Shown one piece after another: positions 55,272-63,019 of a stretch of DNA of 64,000 nt. The stretch covers positions 1,736,001 to 1,800,000 of the forward strand of contig CBDBEU010000005.1 in NCBI GenBank assembly GCA_965204565.1. The letters run 5' to 3'. Below the pieces are notes generated by a model. It worked only from the letters and a program-made list of their open reading frames with translations, was not told the origin of the DNA and searched no databases. The stretch's first letter is position 1; each line of letters begins with the position of its first letter. This DNA is from CBDBEU01 sp965204565 (GTDB lineage: Bacteria > Pseudomonadota > Alphaproteobacteria > Rhizobiales > TMED25). The position numbers and the translations under genes were made by a program.

Positions 55272-57605
55272 CTAAAGCCGCACCGCACGCAAGCGCAAGG
55301 CATTGGCGATCACCGATACCGAGGAAAGGCTCATAGCGGCAGCGGCAATCATCGGCGAGAGCACCAGACCAATCACCGGATAAAGCACCCCGGCGGCAAT
55401 GGGAATGCCGACGGCATTGTAGAAGAACGCAAAAAACAGATTCTGCTTGATATTGCCCATGGTCGCACGCGCCAGCTTGCGGGCCCGCGCAATACCTGAA
55501 ATATCGCCCTTGATCAGCGTAATGCCGGCGCTTTCAATTGCCACATCGGTGCCGCTTGCCATGGCAATACCAACATCGGCGGCCGCTAGTGCGGGTGCGT
55601 CATTGACGCCGTCTCCGGCCATCGCCACCGAGCTGCCGCCCGCCCGCAACTCCTCTACCAGCTCGAGCTTGTCCTGCGGCAGGAGACCTGCGCGAATGTC
55701 GGTAATACCGAGCGCGCCGGCCACAGCCCGGGCGGTGCGTTGATTGTCGCCGGTGGCCATGACGATGGTGAGGCCCAGTTGCCGCAAATCGGTCACTGCA
55801 TCTTTCGCCGGTGGCTTGATTGGATCGGATACCGCGATAAGCGCCGCCGGGACACCATCAACCGCCAGAAACATCACCGTTGCGCCACCGTCAGCAAAAT
55901 CTTCGGCCTGATTGCCAAACTCGGCGAAATCCACGCCAAGATCAGACATCAGCGCCTGATTGCCCAGAAATGCTGAATTGGTTCCGACGCGCCCTTGAAT
56001 GCCCTTGCCGGTGAGTGCGACGAAATCTTCGATGCTTTGCGGCGCAACGCCGCGCTCACGCGCACCGGCGAGAACAGCTTCTGCCAGTGGGTGCTCTGAG
56101 CCCTGTTCAAGTGAAGCGGCAATCATCAGCGCCCGCTCCTCATCAATCCCGCCGACCACCGCCAGACCGGTCAACACCGGCTTGCCTTCGGTCAACGTTC
56201 CGGTCTTGTCGACTATCAGCGTGTCGATGCCGGCCAGACGTTCAAGCGCTTCGGCATCGCGGATCAGCACGCCGGCTCCGGCACCGCGCCCCGCCGCGAT
56301 CATGATCGACATTGGCGTTGCCAGCCCCAATGCGCACGGACAGGCAATAATCAACACCGAGACCGCGGCAATGATCGCATGTATCATTGCCGGCGGCGGG
56401 CCGAACAATGCCCATGCCACAAGCGCAATGAGCGACACCGCTACAACGGTTGGTATGAACAACCCCGCCACCCGATCAGCCAAGCTCTGAATCGGCGCGC
56501 GTGAGCGCTGGGCTGAAGCCACCATCTCGACAATGCGCGAAATCAGGGTCTCTGCGCCGACTTTTTCGGCGCGCATAATCAGCGTACCGCTACCATTGAG
56601 CGTGCCGCCGGTGACTTCATCGCCTTCTCGTTTTTCAACCGGGATCGGCTCGCCGCCGATCATGGATTCATCAATCGCCGAGCGGCCTTCCACCACAATG
56701 CCGTCAACCGGAACCGCCTCACCCGGCCTGATGCGCAACAAATCGCCAACTTGAACCCCGGCCTGAGGAATATCCTGCTCAACGCCCCCCTCGCCCAGCC
56801 GCCGCGCGGTCTTGGGACCGAGATCGATGAGTGCGCGGATCGCATCGCCTGTGCGCTCACGCGCCCTGAGCTCCAACACCTGGCCGACGAACACCAGCGC
56901 CACGATCACCGACGCGGCCTCGAAATACACAGGCACCGTACCGTTGGCTTCCCGGAAAGAGGGTGGAAACAATCCTGGTGCCAATGTTGCGAAAATGCTG
57001 TAGCCAAAAGCCGCACCAACACCGATTGCGATCAGCGTCCACATATTGGCGCTGCGGTTGATGATCGATGCCCAGCCACGTTCGAAGAACGGCTGCGCCG
57101 CCCAAAGCACCACGGGGGCCGCAAGCGCAAGCTCAACCAGTCGTCCCGTTCTGCCAGAGAACAAGCCGGTCAGCGTAAGACCCAGCATCGGCGCCATTGC
57201 AATCACCAGCAGCGGCAGTGCCAAGAAGGCACTGATCCACAACCTGCGCGTGAAATCGATCAGTTCCGGATTGGGTCCCCCTGTCGGCACCCCGGCCGGC
57301 TCCAACGCCATGCCGCATATCGGACATGCGTTCGGAGTGTCCGTCACGATTTCGGGATGCATCGGGCAGGTATAGGTGGTGCCTGGCGGCGCATTCGCCG
57401 CCTCTTCCAGGTGCTTGCCCGAAAGGAAATGCTCCGGGTCGGCAATGAAGCGGTCATGACAGCGCCCGGAACAGAAATGATAGGTCTCGCCCCGATGATC
57501 GGCATGCGGCCTGCCTGCGCCCATGTCGGCATTCATGCCGCAAACCGGATCGATCGCGGTCCCAGACCGGTGGTCAAGGGACGAGGCATCAGCCTCTTGG
57601 TTCAT
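55272..57605 (-). CDS. copA: Copper-translocating P1B-type ATPase
   Basis: A 777-residue pump. The N-terminus has a YHS-like metal domain (DPVCGMNADMGAG, then YHFCSGRCHDRF) and a CPMHPEIV motif segment rather than classic CxxC heavy-metal domains. The intramembrane site is IIACPCALGLATP, the phosphorylation motif VDKTGTLTEGKPV, and the ATP-binding GDGVNDAPALAAADVGIAM. Eight membrane segments can be placed. It would export Cu+ to the periplasm. Its ATG overlaps the stop of the hydantoinase-like gene by 4 bases, an unusual pairing, and 103 bases separate it from the downstream molybdoenzyme gene. No CueR-like operator was recognised. Confidence 0.92.
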   Translation of the reverse strand: MNQEADASSLDHRSGTAIDPVCGMNADMGAGRPHADHRGETYHFCSGRCHDRFIADPEHFLSGKHLEEAANAPPGTTYTCPMHPEIVTDTPNACPICGMALEPAGVPTGGPNPELIDFTRRLWISAFLALPLLVIAMAPMLGLTLTGLFSGRTGRLVELALAAPVVLWAAQPFFERGWASIINRSANMWTLIAIGVGAAFGYSIFATLAPGLFPPSFREANGTVPVYFEAASVIVALVFVGQVLELRARERTGDAIRALIDLGPKTARRLGEGGVEQDIPQAGVQVGDLLRIRPGEAVPVDGIVVEGRSAIDESMIGGEPIPVEKREGDEVTGGTLNGSGTLIMRAEKVGAETLISRIVEMVASAQRSRAPIQSLADRVAGLFIPTVVAVSLIALVAWALFGPPPAMIHAIIAAVSVLIIACPCALGLATPMSIMIAAGRGAGAGVLIRDAEALERLAGIDTLIVDKTGTLTEGKPVLTGLAVVGGIDEERALMIAASLEQGSEHPLAEAVLAGARERGVAPQSIEDFVALTGKGIQGRVGTNSAFLGNQALMSDLGVDFAEFGNQAEDFADGGATVMFLAVDGVPAALIAVSDPIKPPAKDAVTDLRQLGLTIVMATGDNQRTARAVAGALGITDIRAGLLPQDKLELVEELRAGGSSVAMAGDGVNDAPALAAADVGIAMASGTDVAIESAGITLIKGDISGIARARKLARATMGNIKQNLFFAFFYNAVGIPIAAGVLYPVIGLVLSPMIAAAAMSLSSVSVIANALRLRAVRL

Positions 57606-59083
57606 GCGGGAAACCTCGGTAGGTAGCGGCCGGTATTTTCGGCCAGGAATGCGCCATCCTTGCAGATCACATTACCGCGCAGCATGGTCAAGGTCGGCCA
57701 ACAATCGATCTCCCACCCTTCCCACGGGGTCAGCGGCGAAGCGGTATTCAGCTCGTCCAGCGTCACCTTGTGGGACCTTGAGGTGTCGACGAAGACAAGG
57801 TCTGCGTCCGATCCGACTGCGATTGTGCCCTTTTGCGGGAATAACCGCATCGTGCGAGCCGGATTGGCAGCGCACACCTGTGCGATTTGCACCGGCGTAA
57901 AACCTCTCTCAAGCCCCTGATGGAGTACAATCGGAAACATGCAATTGTGACCTGGAAATCCAAGTCCCGGTCTTTCCCTGGTTGGCGGCGGGCGATAGAT
58001 CGGATTGGGCTTTCCGTCCCGAAAGGTCTCGCGAGGTGAGATCACGCCATCGGTGCCGACGCATGTGATGTCGCCTTCCGCGATGCCCTCCCACAATGCG
58101 TCCGCATCTTCCTTGTAGCCCAGCTGGGGAATGATGCAGGTTGCCAGATGGCCCATCTTCTCCCCCACCCCGGGCCAGGTCAGCGACAGCCACGCCGCAC
58201 AGGTCTCGCCATGCACATCAAGACCCAGTTCATTGCGGTAGCGGCGGATGAGTTTCACTGAATCGCGATAGGTCACATGCGCGATCATCAGCTCCGGCAG
58301 AGATAGCTCCTTGGCCATCGCCAGAACCTGAATAAGATCTATGGTCTCGACAATGCCGGGAAACGACTCCTTGGCGCCCACCGGTCCGGCGAGCCTTGGA
58401 TCACTGTTTGCCTGTTCCCCGATATGCGCGCCGACCCGGTGCCAAAGGGCGGCATTGACCGCATTGGCATAGATCAGCACTTCTTCGTCGCGCGCCATGT
58501 TGAACAGCGCCCACATCTCCGCCGGAATGAGAGCCGCCGGGCCCTCAAGCCCGGTCCAGAACTTGAATGAGGAGATGCCGTATTCGCGGTGATACAAGGG
58601 GATTTCGGCGATCTGTTCCTCGTTCTCCATCAACAGGTGAAACGCGAAATCATTGCTTGAATGGCGCTCCGATTTCTCGATCACTTCGGGAAACAGCTTG
58701 GTGTAGGAGGCACGCCACATGTAGTGCAGCATGTCGGGTGTTTTCAGGAACAGCTCCGGGTCATGAATCCGCTCCTTCCAGCCCTCCATGTTCTTGACAC
58801 AGCGGTCCAGCAGGATCACCGAAGTGGTGACACCGAGTGAAGACATGCATTTGGATTCGCTCGACATTTCATCGAAGAACTCGTTGAAATGGCCATAGTG
58901 CATGTGAATATCGACGCAGCCCGGGAACACCATCTGACCGCCGGCATCAATCCGCTTGGCTGCCTCGCCGAGATTGTGCCCGAGGGCCGCGATCCTGCCG
59001 TCCGAGATGCCGATATCGGCTTCCAGCATCCCGTATTCCGGGATCACCAGCCTGCCGTTCGCGACCACACAATCAAATGTCAT
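57602..59083 (-). CDS. Dihydropyrimidinase/hydantoinase-like amidohydrolase
   Basis: A 493-residue amidohydrolase-fold protein. Metal-site pieces: HxH in GCVDIHMHYGHF, a lysine that could be carbamylated in GISSFKFWTGLEG, His in MIAHVTYRDSVKLI, and Asp in CVGTDGVISPRETF. The His usually found in the VHAEN segment of dihydropyrimidinases is not visible: the matching position reads LIYANAVNAALW. So either the site differs or the substrate class is another. The C-terminal NPARTMRLFPQKGTIAVGSD and ADLVFVD are standard. ATG 59083 is preferred over the upstream 59155. It overlaps copA by 4 bases. Confidence 0.82.
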   Translation of the reverse strand: MTFDCVVANGRLVIPEYGMLEADIGISDGRIAALGHNLGEAAKRIDAGGQMVFPGCVDIHMHYGHFNEFFDEMSSESKCMSSLGVTTSVILLDRCVKNMEGWKERIHDPELFLKTPDMLHYMWRASYTKLFPEVIEKSERHSSNDFAFHLLMENEEQIAEIPLYHREYGISSFKFWTGLEGPAALIPAEMWALFNMARDEEVLIYANAVNAALWHRVGAHIGEQANSDPRLAGPVGAKESFPGIVETIDLIQVLAMAKELSLPELMIAHVTYRDSVKLIRRYRNELGLDVHGETCAAWLSLTWPGVGEKMGHLATCIIPQLGYKEDADALWEGIAEGDITCVGTDGVISPRETFRDGKPNPIYRPPPTRERPGLGFPGHNCMFPIVLHQGLERGFTPVQIAQVCAANPARTMRLFPQKGTIAVGSDADLVFVDTSRSHKVTLDELNTASPLTPWEGWEIDCWPTLTMLRGNVICKDGAFLAENTGRYLPRFPA

Positions 59084-59333
59084 CTTGTCTCCCGATCGCC
59101 GTTCGGGTTCGCTCTCGGGTATTGATACAACCCGAATTTTGGCCGGAACGTACAAATTCCGGCCAATTCAACGACCAACAGACCGGAGTTTCGATGTTCG
59201 CGCCACAAATTGGAAATCATTTTGGTATAGCCAGAGCCATATTGCGACGGCACAGCACCCAAACAATTGCCGAATGACAACCGGTGCCGCGCCTCGTTTT
59301 TTGCGTTGTTGAGCAATAGCGGGAATTCAAGCC

Positions 59334-59600
59334 ATGTCGCGTATCGGGACTTTCATCCTCGTCGCCATTGCCGCACCGGCACCAGCAGTCATGCAACCCA
59401 AACCGGCCCAGGCGGGCAGCAGCGGCTTCATCGCCGGCCTTGCCATTGGTGTGGCCACCGCTGCGATCGTGCATCACCATCGTCGTGCCCATGCCGGCTA
59501 CTATCATCGGCCCCGCTATACGCCCAGAGTCTATCATCGACTCCATCACCGCCATTATTGCGGCCGGGGCAGATGCGGACACCGCCACCCTCACTGGTGA
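59334..59600 (+). CDS. Small His/Arg-rich exported protein
   Basis: An 88-residue protein. Residues 1-28 look like a signal peptide ending PAQA; then a short Gly/Ala-rich segment FIAGLAIGVATAAIV, which may span or touch the membrane; then a tail very rich in His, Arg and Tyr (HHHRRAHAGYYHRPR, then HRLHHRHYCGRGRCGHRH). Small proteins of this build are common and uncharacterised in Rhizobiales; metal binding is conceivable but unproven. It follows a 250-base gap (59084-59333) that should hold its promoter and that of the hydantoinase gene. A terminator hairpin follows at 59628. Confidence 0.6.
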   Translation: MSRIGTFILVAIAAPAPAVMQPKPAQAGSSGFIAGLAIGVATAAIVHHHRRAHAGYYHRPRYTPRVYHRLHHRHYCGRGRCGHRHPHW

Positions 59601-59627
59601 GCCGATCAATCATCGGACCTGAGCAGT

Positions 59628-59660
59628 GCCGCCGTCGGGTCATCCGGCGGCGGCATTTTA
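59628..59660 (+). terminator. Probable intrinsic terminator
   Basis: TGCCGCCG and CGGCGGCGGCA can pair around a 10-base loop, followed by TTTTA. It lies 28 bases after the stop of the small His-rich gene, as expected for its terminator. Confidence 0.5.
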
Positions 59661-59767
59661 CTTTCCGACGGCACCCACAATCCGCACTTGTGGTTGGTGT
59701 GTGCCGGCTCTAGTTGTTAATGCGCGTGAAAATGATTATCAGCACTCACCGCCGAGGCAGGCAGACC

Positions 59768-59866
59768 ATGTTCTCTGAAGCCGATTTGATGAATTACATT
59801 TGGGTGGTTATCGGCATATTCGCCGGTATCTTTATTTTTCGTCATCTGAACAACCGCAAACGCTGA
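59768..59866 (+). CDS. Candidate small membrane protein (32 residues)
   Basis: ATG 59768 opens a 32-codon frame ending TGA 59864-59866. It encodes an acidic N-terminus (MFSEADLMN), one clear membrane segment YIWVVIGIFAGIFIFRHL and a basic tail NNRKR, which fits a single-span protein with the C-terminus inside by the positive-inside rule. A weak purine-rich site (GAGGCAGGCAGA) precedes it. It is too short to be recognised by family. The coding bias is convincing for its size, but expression is unproven. Confidence 0.45.
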   Translation: MFSEADLMNYIWVVIGIFAGIFIFRHLNNRKR

Positions 59867-59913
59867 CACATATCGCAGACTGCAAGGGTTTTCAGATCAC
59901 ACTGGAATCCGGT

Positions 59914-60315
59914 CTAGAATTGTGACTCAACTTCGCTGAACTCCCCTTCGACAACACTTGCAAGATCGTTCTTGGCATTATTGCCGATCACCAGCGCTGT
60001 CGCCCGCCCGTCTTCGCCGGCGACCCGGCACCAGCCGGCAATTGCCAGAAGTTCCTTGGAAGTGACCGGCTCCTTTGCCCAGAGCGCATCATTCACCGTG
60101 AACACGTAGGTGCCGGAGTCACCGATCCCGCTTTCCACCACCATGCCGACTTCCGTGGACCGCTTGATCAAGGCCTTGTGCATGCTTTGCGCAGCGCCGC
60201 ACAAAGCCGCTTTGGCAAGCGAGGGGTTATCCTCCTGGCCCGGTACATAGTGGAATAACCGGCCGAACAAGGACAGGACCAAGACCACGGCAAGGATCAA
60301 GTACACCCAGCGCAT
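59914..60315 (-). CDS. Hypothetical membrane-anchored protein
   Basis: A 133-residue protein with one N-terminal membrane segment (WVYLILAVVLVLSLFGRLF) and a soluble part of about 110 residues facing the periplasm: LAKAALCGAAQSMHKALIKR, GIGDSGTYVFTVNDALWAKE, SKELLAIAGWCRVAGEDGRA. Two cysteines might form a disulfide. I do not recognise the family. The start at 60315 is preceded by a purine-poor region, so an upstream start cannot be excluded. It is in the same direction as the LLM oxidoreductase gene, which lies 68 bases upstream, so they may be cotranscribed. Confidence 0.6.
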   Translation of the reverse strand: MRWVYLILAVVLVLSLFGRLFHYVPGQEDNPSLAKAALCGAAQSMHKALIKRSTEVGMVVESGIGDSGTYVFTVNDALWAKEPVTSKELLAIAGWCRVAGEDGRATALVIGNNAKNDLASVVEGEFSEVESQF

Positions 60316-60383
60316 CAGGAAAACTCCGCTGCGCGCGTGAACTTGACAGACGAGGTTACTTCGGAGCTTTTTTCAACCATCCT

Positions 60384-61508
60384 TCAGGCCGCCGTCGAGA
60401 CAGCAATTGCCTTGTTCACCCGCGGCATTACCTCCTCAGCCATCAATACCATGGAGCGGCGCGCGAGCTCAGGATCAACCCAGTCCATACCGCCGTAAAC
60501 AAGCTCGCCGAATTCACCGATCTCTTCGCGGAAGGCAAGTATCCGATCGACCACCTTGTTGACCGATCCATGAAGTATCAACCGGTCACAGACATCATCC
60601 ATATCGACCTGATCATCACTCATGTCGGGATCTGACTTGAATACATTGTAGCGGCCACCTCTCCGCAACTTCGCGCCGAGGTGCTTGTAAAAATAGACGT
60701 AAGGGCTGGTGGCATTTTCGCGTCCATAGGCCGTCGCGGTCCTGTCATCATCAGCCACAAAGATTGTGCGGGCCACACGCCATTGTGCCGGGTCTGCGCT
60801 TTCACCCGCCTTGGCCCTGCCTTCAGCATAGCCGGGCCAATGGGTCTTGACCCATTTCGGCAGCAGAAAATGCGCCGAAAGGGGGTGAAAATCGCGCTCA
60901 CCCATGGCGATCACGCCTTTGGAATAAGGCGCAACCACGGTACCGACAATTTCCGGGCGCGGCTTTTGCAATGGCTTTTGCAGATAACCAACTCCCGCCT
61001 CTGGAAACTGCTTTTCAAGCGTCGAGACATGGAAACGATTGTCCGGCAAACGGATATCGTAGGGCGGATCACTGTTCCAGATTTCAAGGATCACATCGAT
61101 CGACTCGGCAAACATCCTGTTGCGGTCTTCATTAAGAATGCCCAGCACCTCGGCATCGCAGGGCTGTGCGCCGGGGCTGATGCCGAAGATGAAACGTCCG
61201 TCAGCCAGATGATCGAACATCGCCGCATGCGAGGCCGTCAGCACCGGATGGCAATATGCAAGGTTCGAGGTTCCCGAGCCCAGCATGACGGTCTCGGTAT
61301 CCGAGATCAGGGTCGCCAGAAACAGCATGCAGCTGGTGATATTCTCGGCCTTGTCGGTGATGTGCTCGCCGACAAATGCATCATAGAAGCCAAGCTTGTC
61401 GGCCAAAATGATCGCTTCGCGATCCTCGCGCAGCGTGGTGCCATAATCCCTGTGCTCATAGTGGCTGGGCATGGTGAAATAGCCAAGACGCATAGTCGGT
61501 ATCTCCAT
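60384..61508 (-). CDS. LLM-class flavin-dependent monooxygenase (luciferase-like)
   Basis: A 374-residue luciferase-fold protein. It begins MRLGYFTMPSHYEHRDYGTT; diagnostic parts are ILADKLGFYDAFVGEHITDK, FLATLISDTETVMLGSGTSN, HPVLTASHAAMFDHLADGRF and FGISPGAQPCDAEVLG. The family uses FMNH2 and O2 to oxidise sulfonates, amines, pyrimidines or other small molecules; it needs a separate flavin reductase, which is not encoded nearby. Met6 (61493) is an alternative start. The gene is divergent from the BKACE gene, with 154 bases between starts, suggesting shared control. Confidence 0.87.
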   Translation of the reverse strand: MEIPTMRLGYFTMPSHYEHRDYGTTLREDREAIILADKLGFYDAFVGEHITDKAENITSCMLFLATLISDTETVMLGSGTSNLAYCHPVLTASHAAMFDHLADGRFIFGISPGAQPCDAEVLGILNEDRNRMFAESIDVILEIWNSDPPYDIRLPDNRFHVSTLEKQFPEAGVGYLQKPLQKPRPEIVGTVVAPYSKGVIAMGERDFHPLSAHFLLPKWVKTHWPGYAEGRAKAGESADPAQWRVARTIFVADDDRTATAYGRENATSPYVYFYKHLGAKLRRGGRYNVFKSDPDMSDDQVDMDDVCDRLILHGSVNKVVDRILAFREEIGEFGELVYGGMDWVDPELARRSMVLMAEEVMPRVNKAIAVSTAA

Positions 61509-61586
61509 TTTTTCACGCCTGCACAGTATCAGGCCAATCTCTCTCGAACAGCCCCGTCACAAATCATGTCGCTTCAAAGCGAGGTT

Positions 61587-61598
61587 ACGGTGCACCGT
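61587..61598. promoter_or_regulatory. 12-bp perfect palindrome between divergent genes
   Basis: ACGGTGCACCGT lies between the LLM monooxygenase start (61508) and the BKACE start (61663). It is a perfect inverted repeat without spacer and could be an operator for a dimeric regulator. No regulator gene is adjacent and no known consensus is matched, so this is only a candidate. Confidence 0.3.
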
Positions 61599-61662
61599 GG
61601 CGAAAGCCGCCGGGCGGTGCAACAATGACCGGGAGCAACGACATGAACAGGGAGACACCGAC

Positions 61663-62544
61663 GTGAGCCGAAATGTCATTATCAGCTGTGCTGTCACCGG
61701 AGCCGCCGACAGCACCGGCACGAATCCCGCGGTACCGGTCACACCCGCCGGAATCGCCAATGAGGCAATTTCAGCAGCCGGCGCCGGTGCCGCGATCGCG
61801 CATATTCATGTGCGCGATCCGGAGACCGGCAAAGCGAGTATGGACAAAAGATATTACACCGAAGTGGTCGACCGTATTCGCCAATCCGGCGTTGACCTGC
61901 TGATCAACCTGACGACCGGCCCCGGCGCACGCATCGCTGTCGGTGAGGATGAGCCGCTCGACCTCGGTCCCGCCACAACATTGACCCGCCCGGAAAACCG
62001 GGTTGCCCATGTGCAGGAGCTGAAACCCGATATTTGCAGCCTCGATATCGGCAGTTTCAATTTCGGACCCAACATTTTCGTCAACACCCCGCCCCACGTC
62101 ACCAAAATGGCCGAGATGATCAGGGCCGCCGGCGTCAAACCCGAACTTGAGGTTTTCGATCTTGGCGGCGTTCGCCAGGCCCGCGCGATGGTCGAAGGCG
62201 GGCACGTCGATCCGCCCTATCTTTTTCAGATATGCCTGGGCATTCCATGGGCCGCCGACGCTTCTGCTGAAATTATGACCACCATGCGCAATCAGCTTCC
62301 TGAAGGCTCGATCTGGGCTTCGTTCGGCATATCGCGCCACAATTTCCCGATGATGGCCGAAGCGGTGATTCTCGGTGGCCATGTCAGGGTTGGGCTTGAG
62401 GACAATCTCTATCTCGCGCGCGGTGAGCTGGCGCCCGGGAATGCCGCACTGGTCGAACGTGCGGTCTCGATCGTCGAGAATCTGGGCGAGAAGGTCGCAA
62501 CGCCCGATAAAACGCGTGAACTTCTGAATCTGCCCAAACGCTAA
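61663..62544 (+). CDS. Beta-keto acid cleavage enzyme (BKACE, 3-keto-5-aminohexanoate cleavage family)
   Basis: A 293-residue TIM-barrel protein of the DUF849/BKACE family. It splits a beta-keto acid with acetyl-CoA to give acetoacetate and a new acyl-CoA. Seen: VIISCAVTGAADSTGTNPAV, then AAIAHIHVRDPETGKASMDK with the metal-binding HxH, LINLTTGPGARIAVG, SLDIGSFNFGPNIFVNTPPH, and GHVRVGLEDNLYLARGELA. The GTG at 61663 has AGGGAG nine bases upstream; the longer frame from 61597 is unlikely. Acetoacetate made here could be activated by ScoAB (5.4-6.8 kb). The acid substrate depends on a loop I cannot read; carnitine-type and lysine-type members exist. Confidence 0.9.
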   Translation: MSRNVIISCAVTGAADSTGTNPAVPVTPAGIANEAISAAGAGAAIAHIHVRDPETGKASMDKRYYTEVVDRIRQSGVDLLINLTTGPGARIAVGEDEPLDLGPATTLTRPENRVAHVQELKPDICSLDIGSFNFGPNIFVNTPPHVTKMAEMIRAAGVKPELEVFDLGGVRQARAMVEGGHVDPPYLFQICLGIPWAADASAEIMTTMRNQLPEGSIWASFGISRHNFPMMAEAVILGGHVRVGLEDNLYLARGELAPGNAALVERAVSIVENLGEKVATPDKTRELLNLPKR

Positions 62545-62605
62545 CGCGCCCGGCGAGGCATGATCCCGATCAGTATAGCCGATTGCAATGAGTTCCCTTG
62601 CATAC

Positions 62606-62640
62606 AAAAAGGCTGCCGAGCGAAAAATCTCTCGGCAGCC
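62606..62640 (-). terminator. Strong intrinsic terminator for the minus strand
   Basis: GGCTGCCGAG and CTCGGCAGCC form a perfect 10-bp stem with a 10-base loop. On the minus strand it is followed by five T. It lies 85 bases past the stop of the small minus-strand ORF at 62725 and could also stop transcription coming from the BKACE gene in the other direction. Confidence 0.75.
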
Positions 62641-62724
62641 CTGATGGCGGTCGCTGTCTGCTTCAAGGTCCGCCGAAGCGGTTCCCTAAATGCGCGGCCT
62701 ATCGCAGCCCCCGGCTTGTTATTC

Positions 62725-62862
62725 TTATCCGCCGTGATACGGGCCGGGTCCGTGAATGTAGCACCAGATTGAACTGAGGAAACGATAGTCCGCGCAAGTC
62801 GGTGCCGGTGGCGGAGTGTAGTCCGCCGCAACTGCAGGCGCTGCAATGCCAAGTTTCTTCAT
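62725..62862 (-). CDS. Candidate small peptide (45 residues)
   Basis: ATG at 62860-62862 is preceded by a good ribosome site (AAGGAAGCGGCAAT). The frame encodes MKKLGIAAPAVAADY, then TPPPAPTCADYRFLSS and IWCYIHGPGPYHGG, stopping at TAA 62725-62727. The start resembles a short, possibly incomplete, export signal (KK, hydrophobic stretch, Ala-x-Ala); two cysteines follow. A strong terminator lies just downstream, which argues for a real transcript. I know no family for it. Bases 62863-63010 upstream hold only its presumed promoter. Confidence 0.5.
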   Translation of the reverse strand: MKKLGIAAPAVAADYTPPPAPTCADYRFLSSIWCYIHGPGPYHGG

Positions 62863-63019
62863 ATTGCCGCTTCCTTGGAGTAACCCGCATATCCCGGATG
62901 GATTGACAGATTTGGCCTGATGGCTTCAGGTTTTCTGAAGCAATTCAAAGCATCAGGGACTGGTCATGGGTGGTTTGGCGGGTAAAGCTCCGGGGGGAGG
63001 GTCGATTTCAGCACCTTTA

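Noticed and set aside
61771..62607. 278-codon frame antisense to the BKACE gene
   Set aside because: BKACE motifs are clear on the plus strand; this frame has none.
62541..62852. 103-codon minus-strand frame over the small peptide gene
   Set aside because: It is basic and low in structure and runs through the terminator; the 45-codon frame with a ribosome site is the better candidate.
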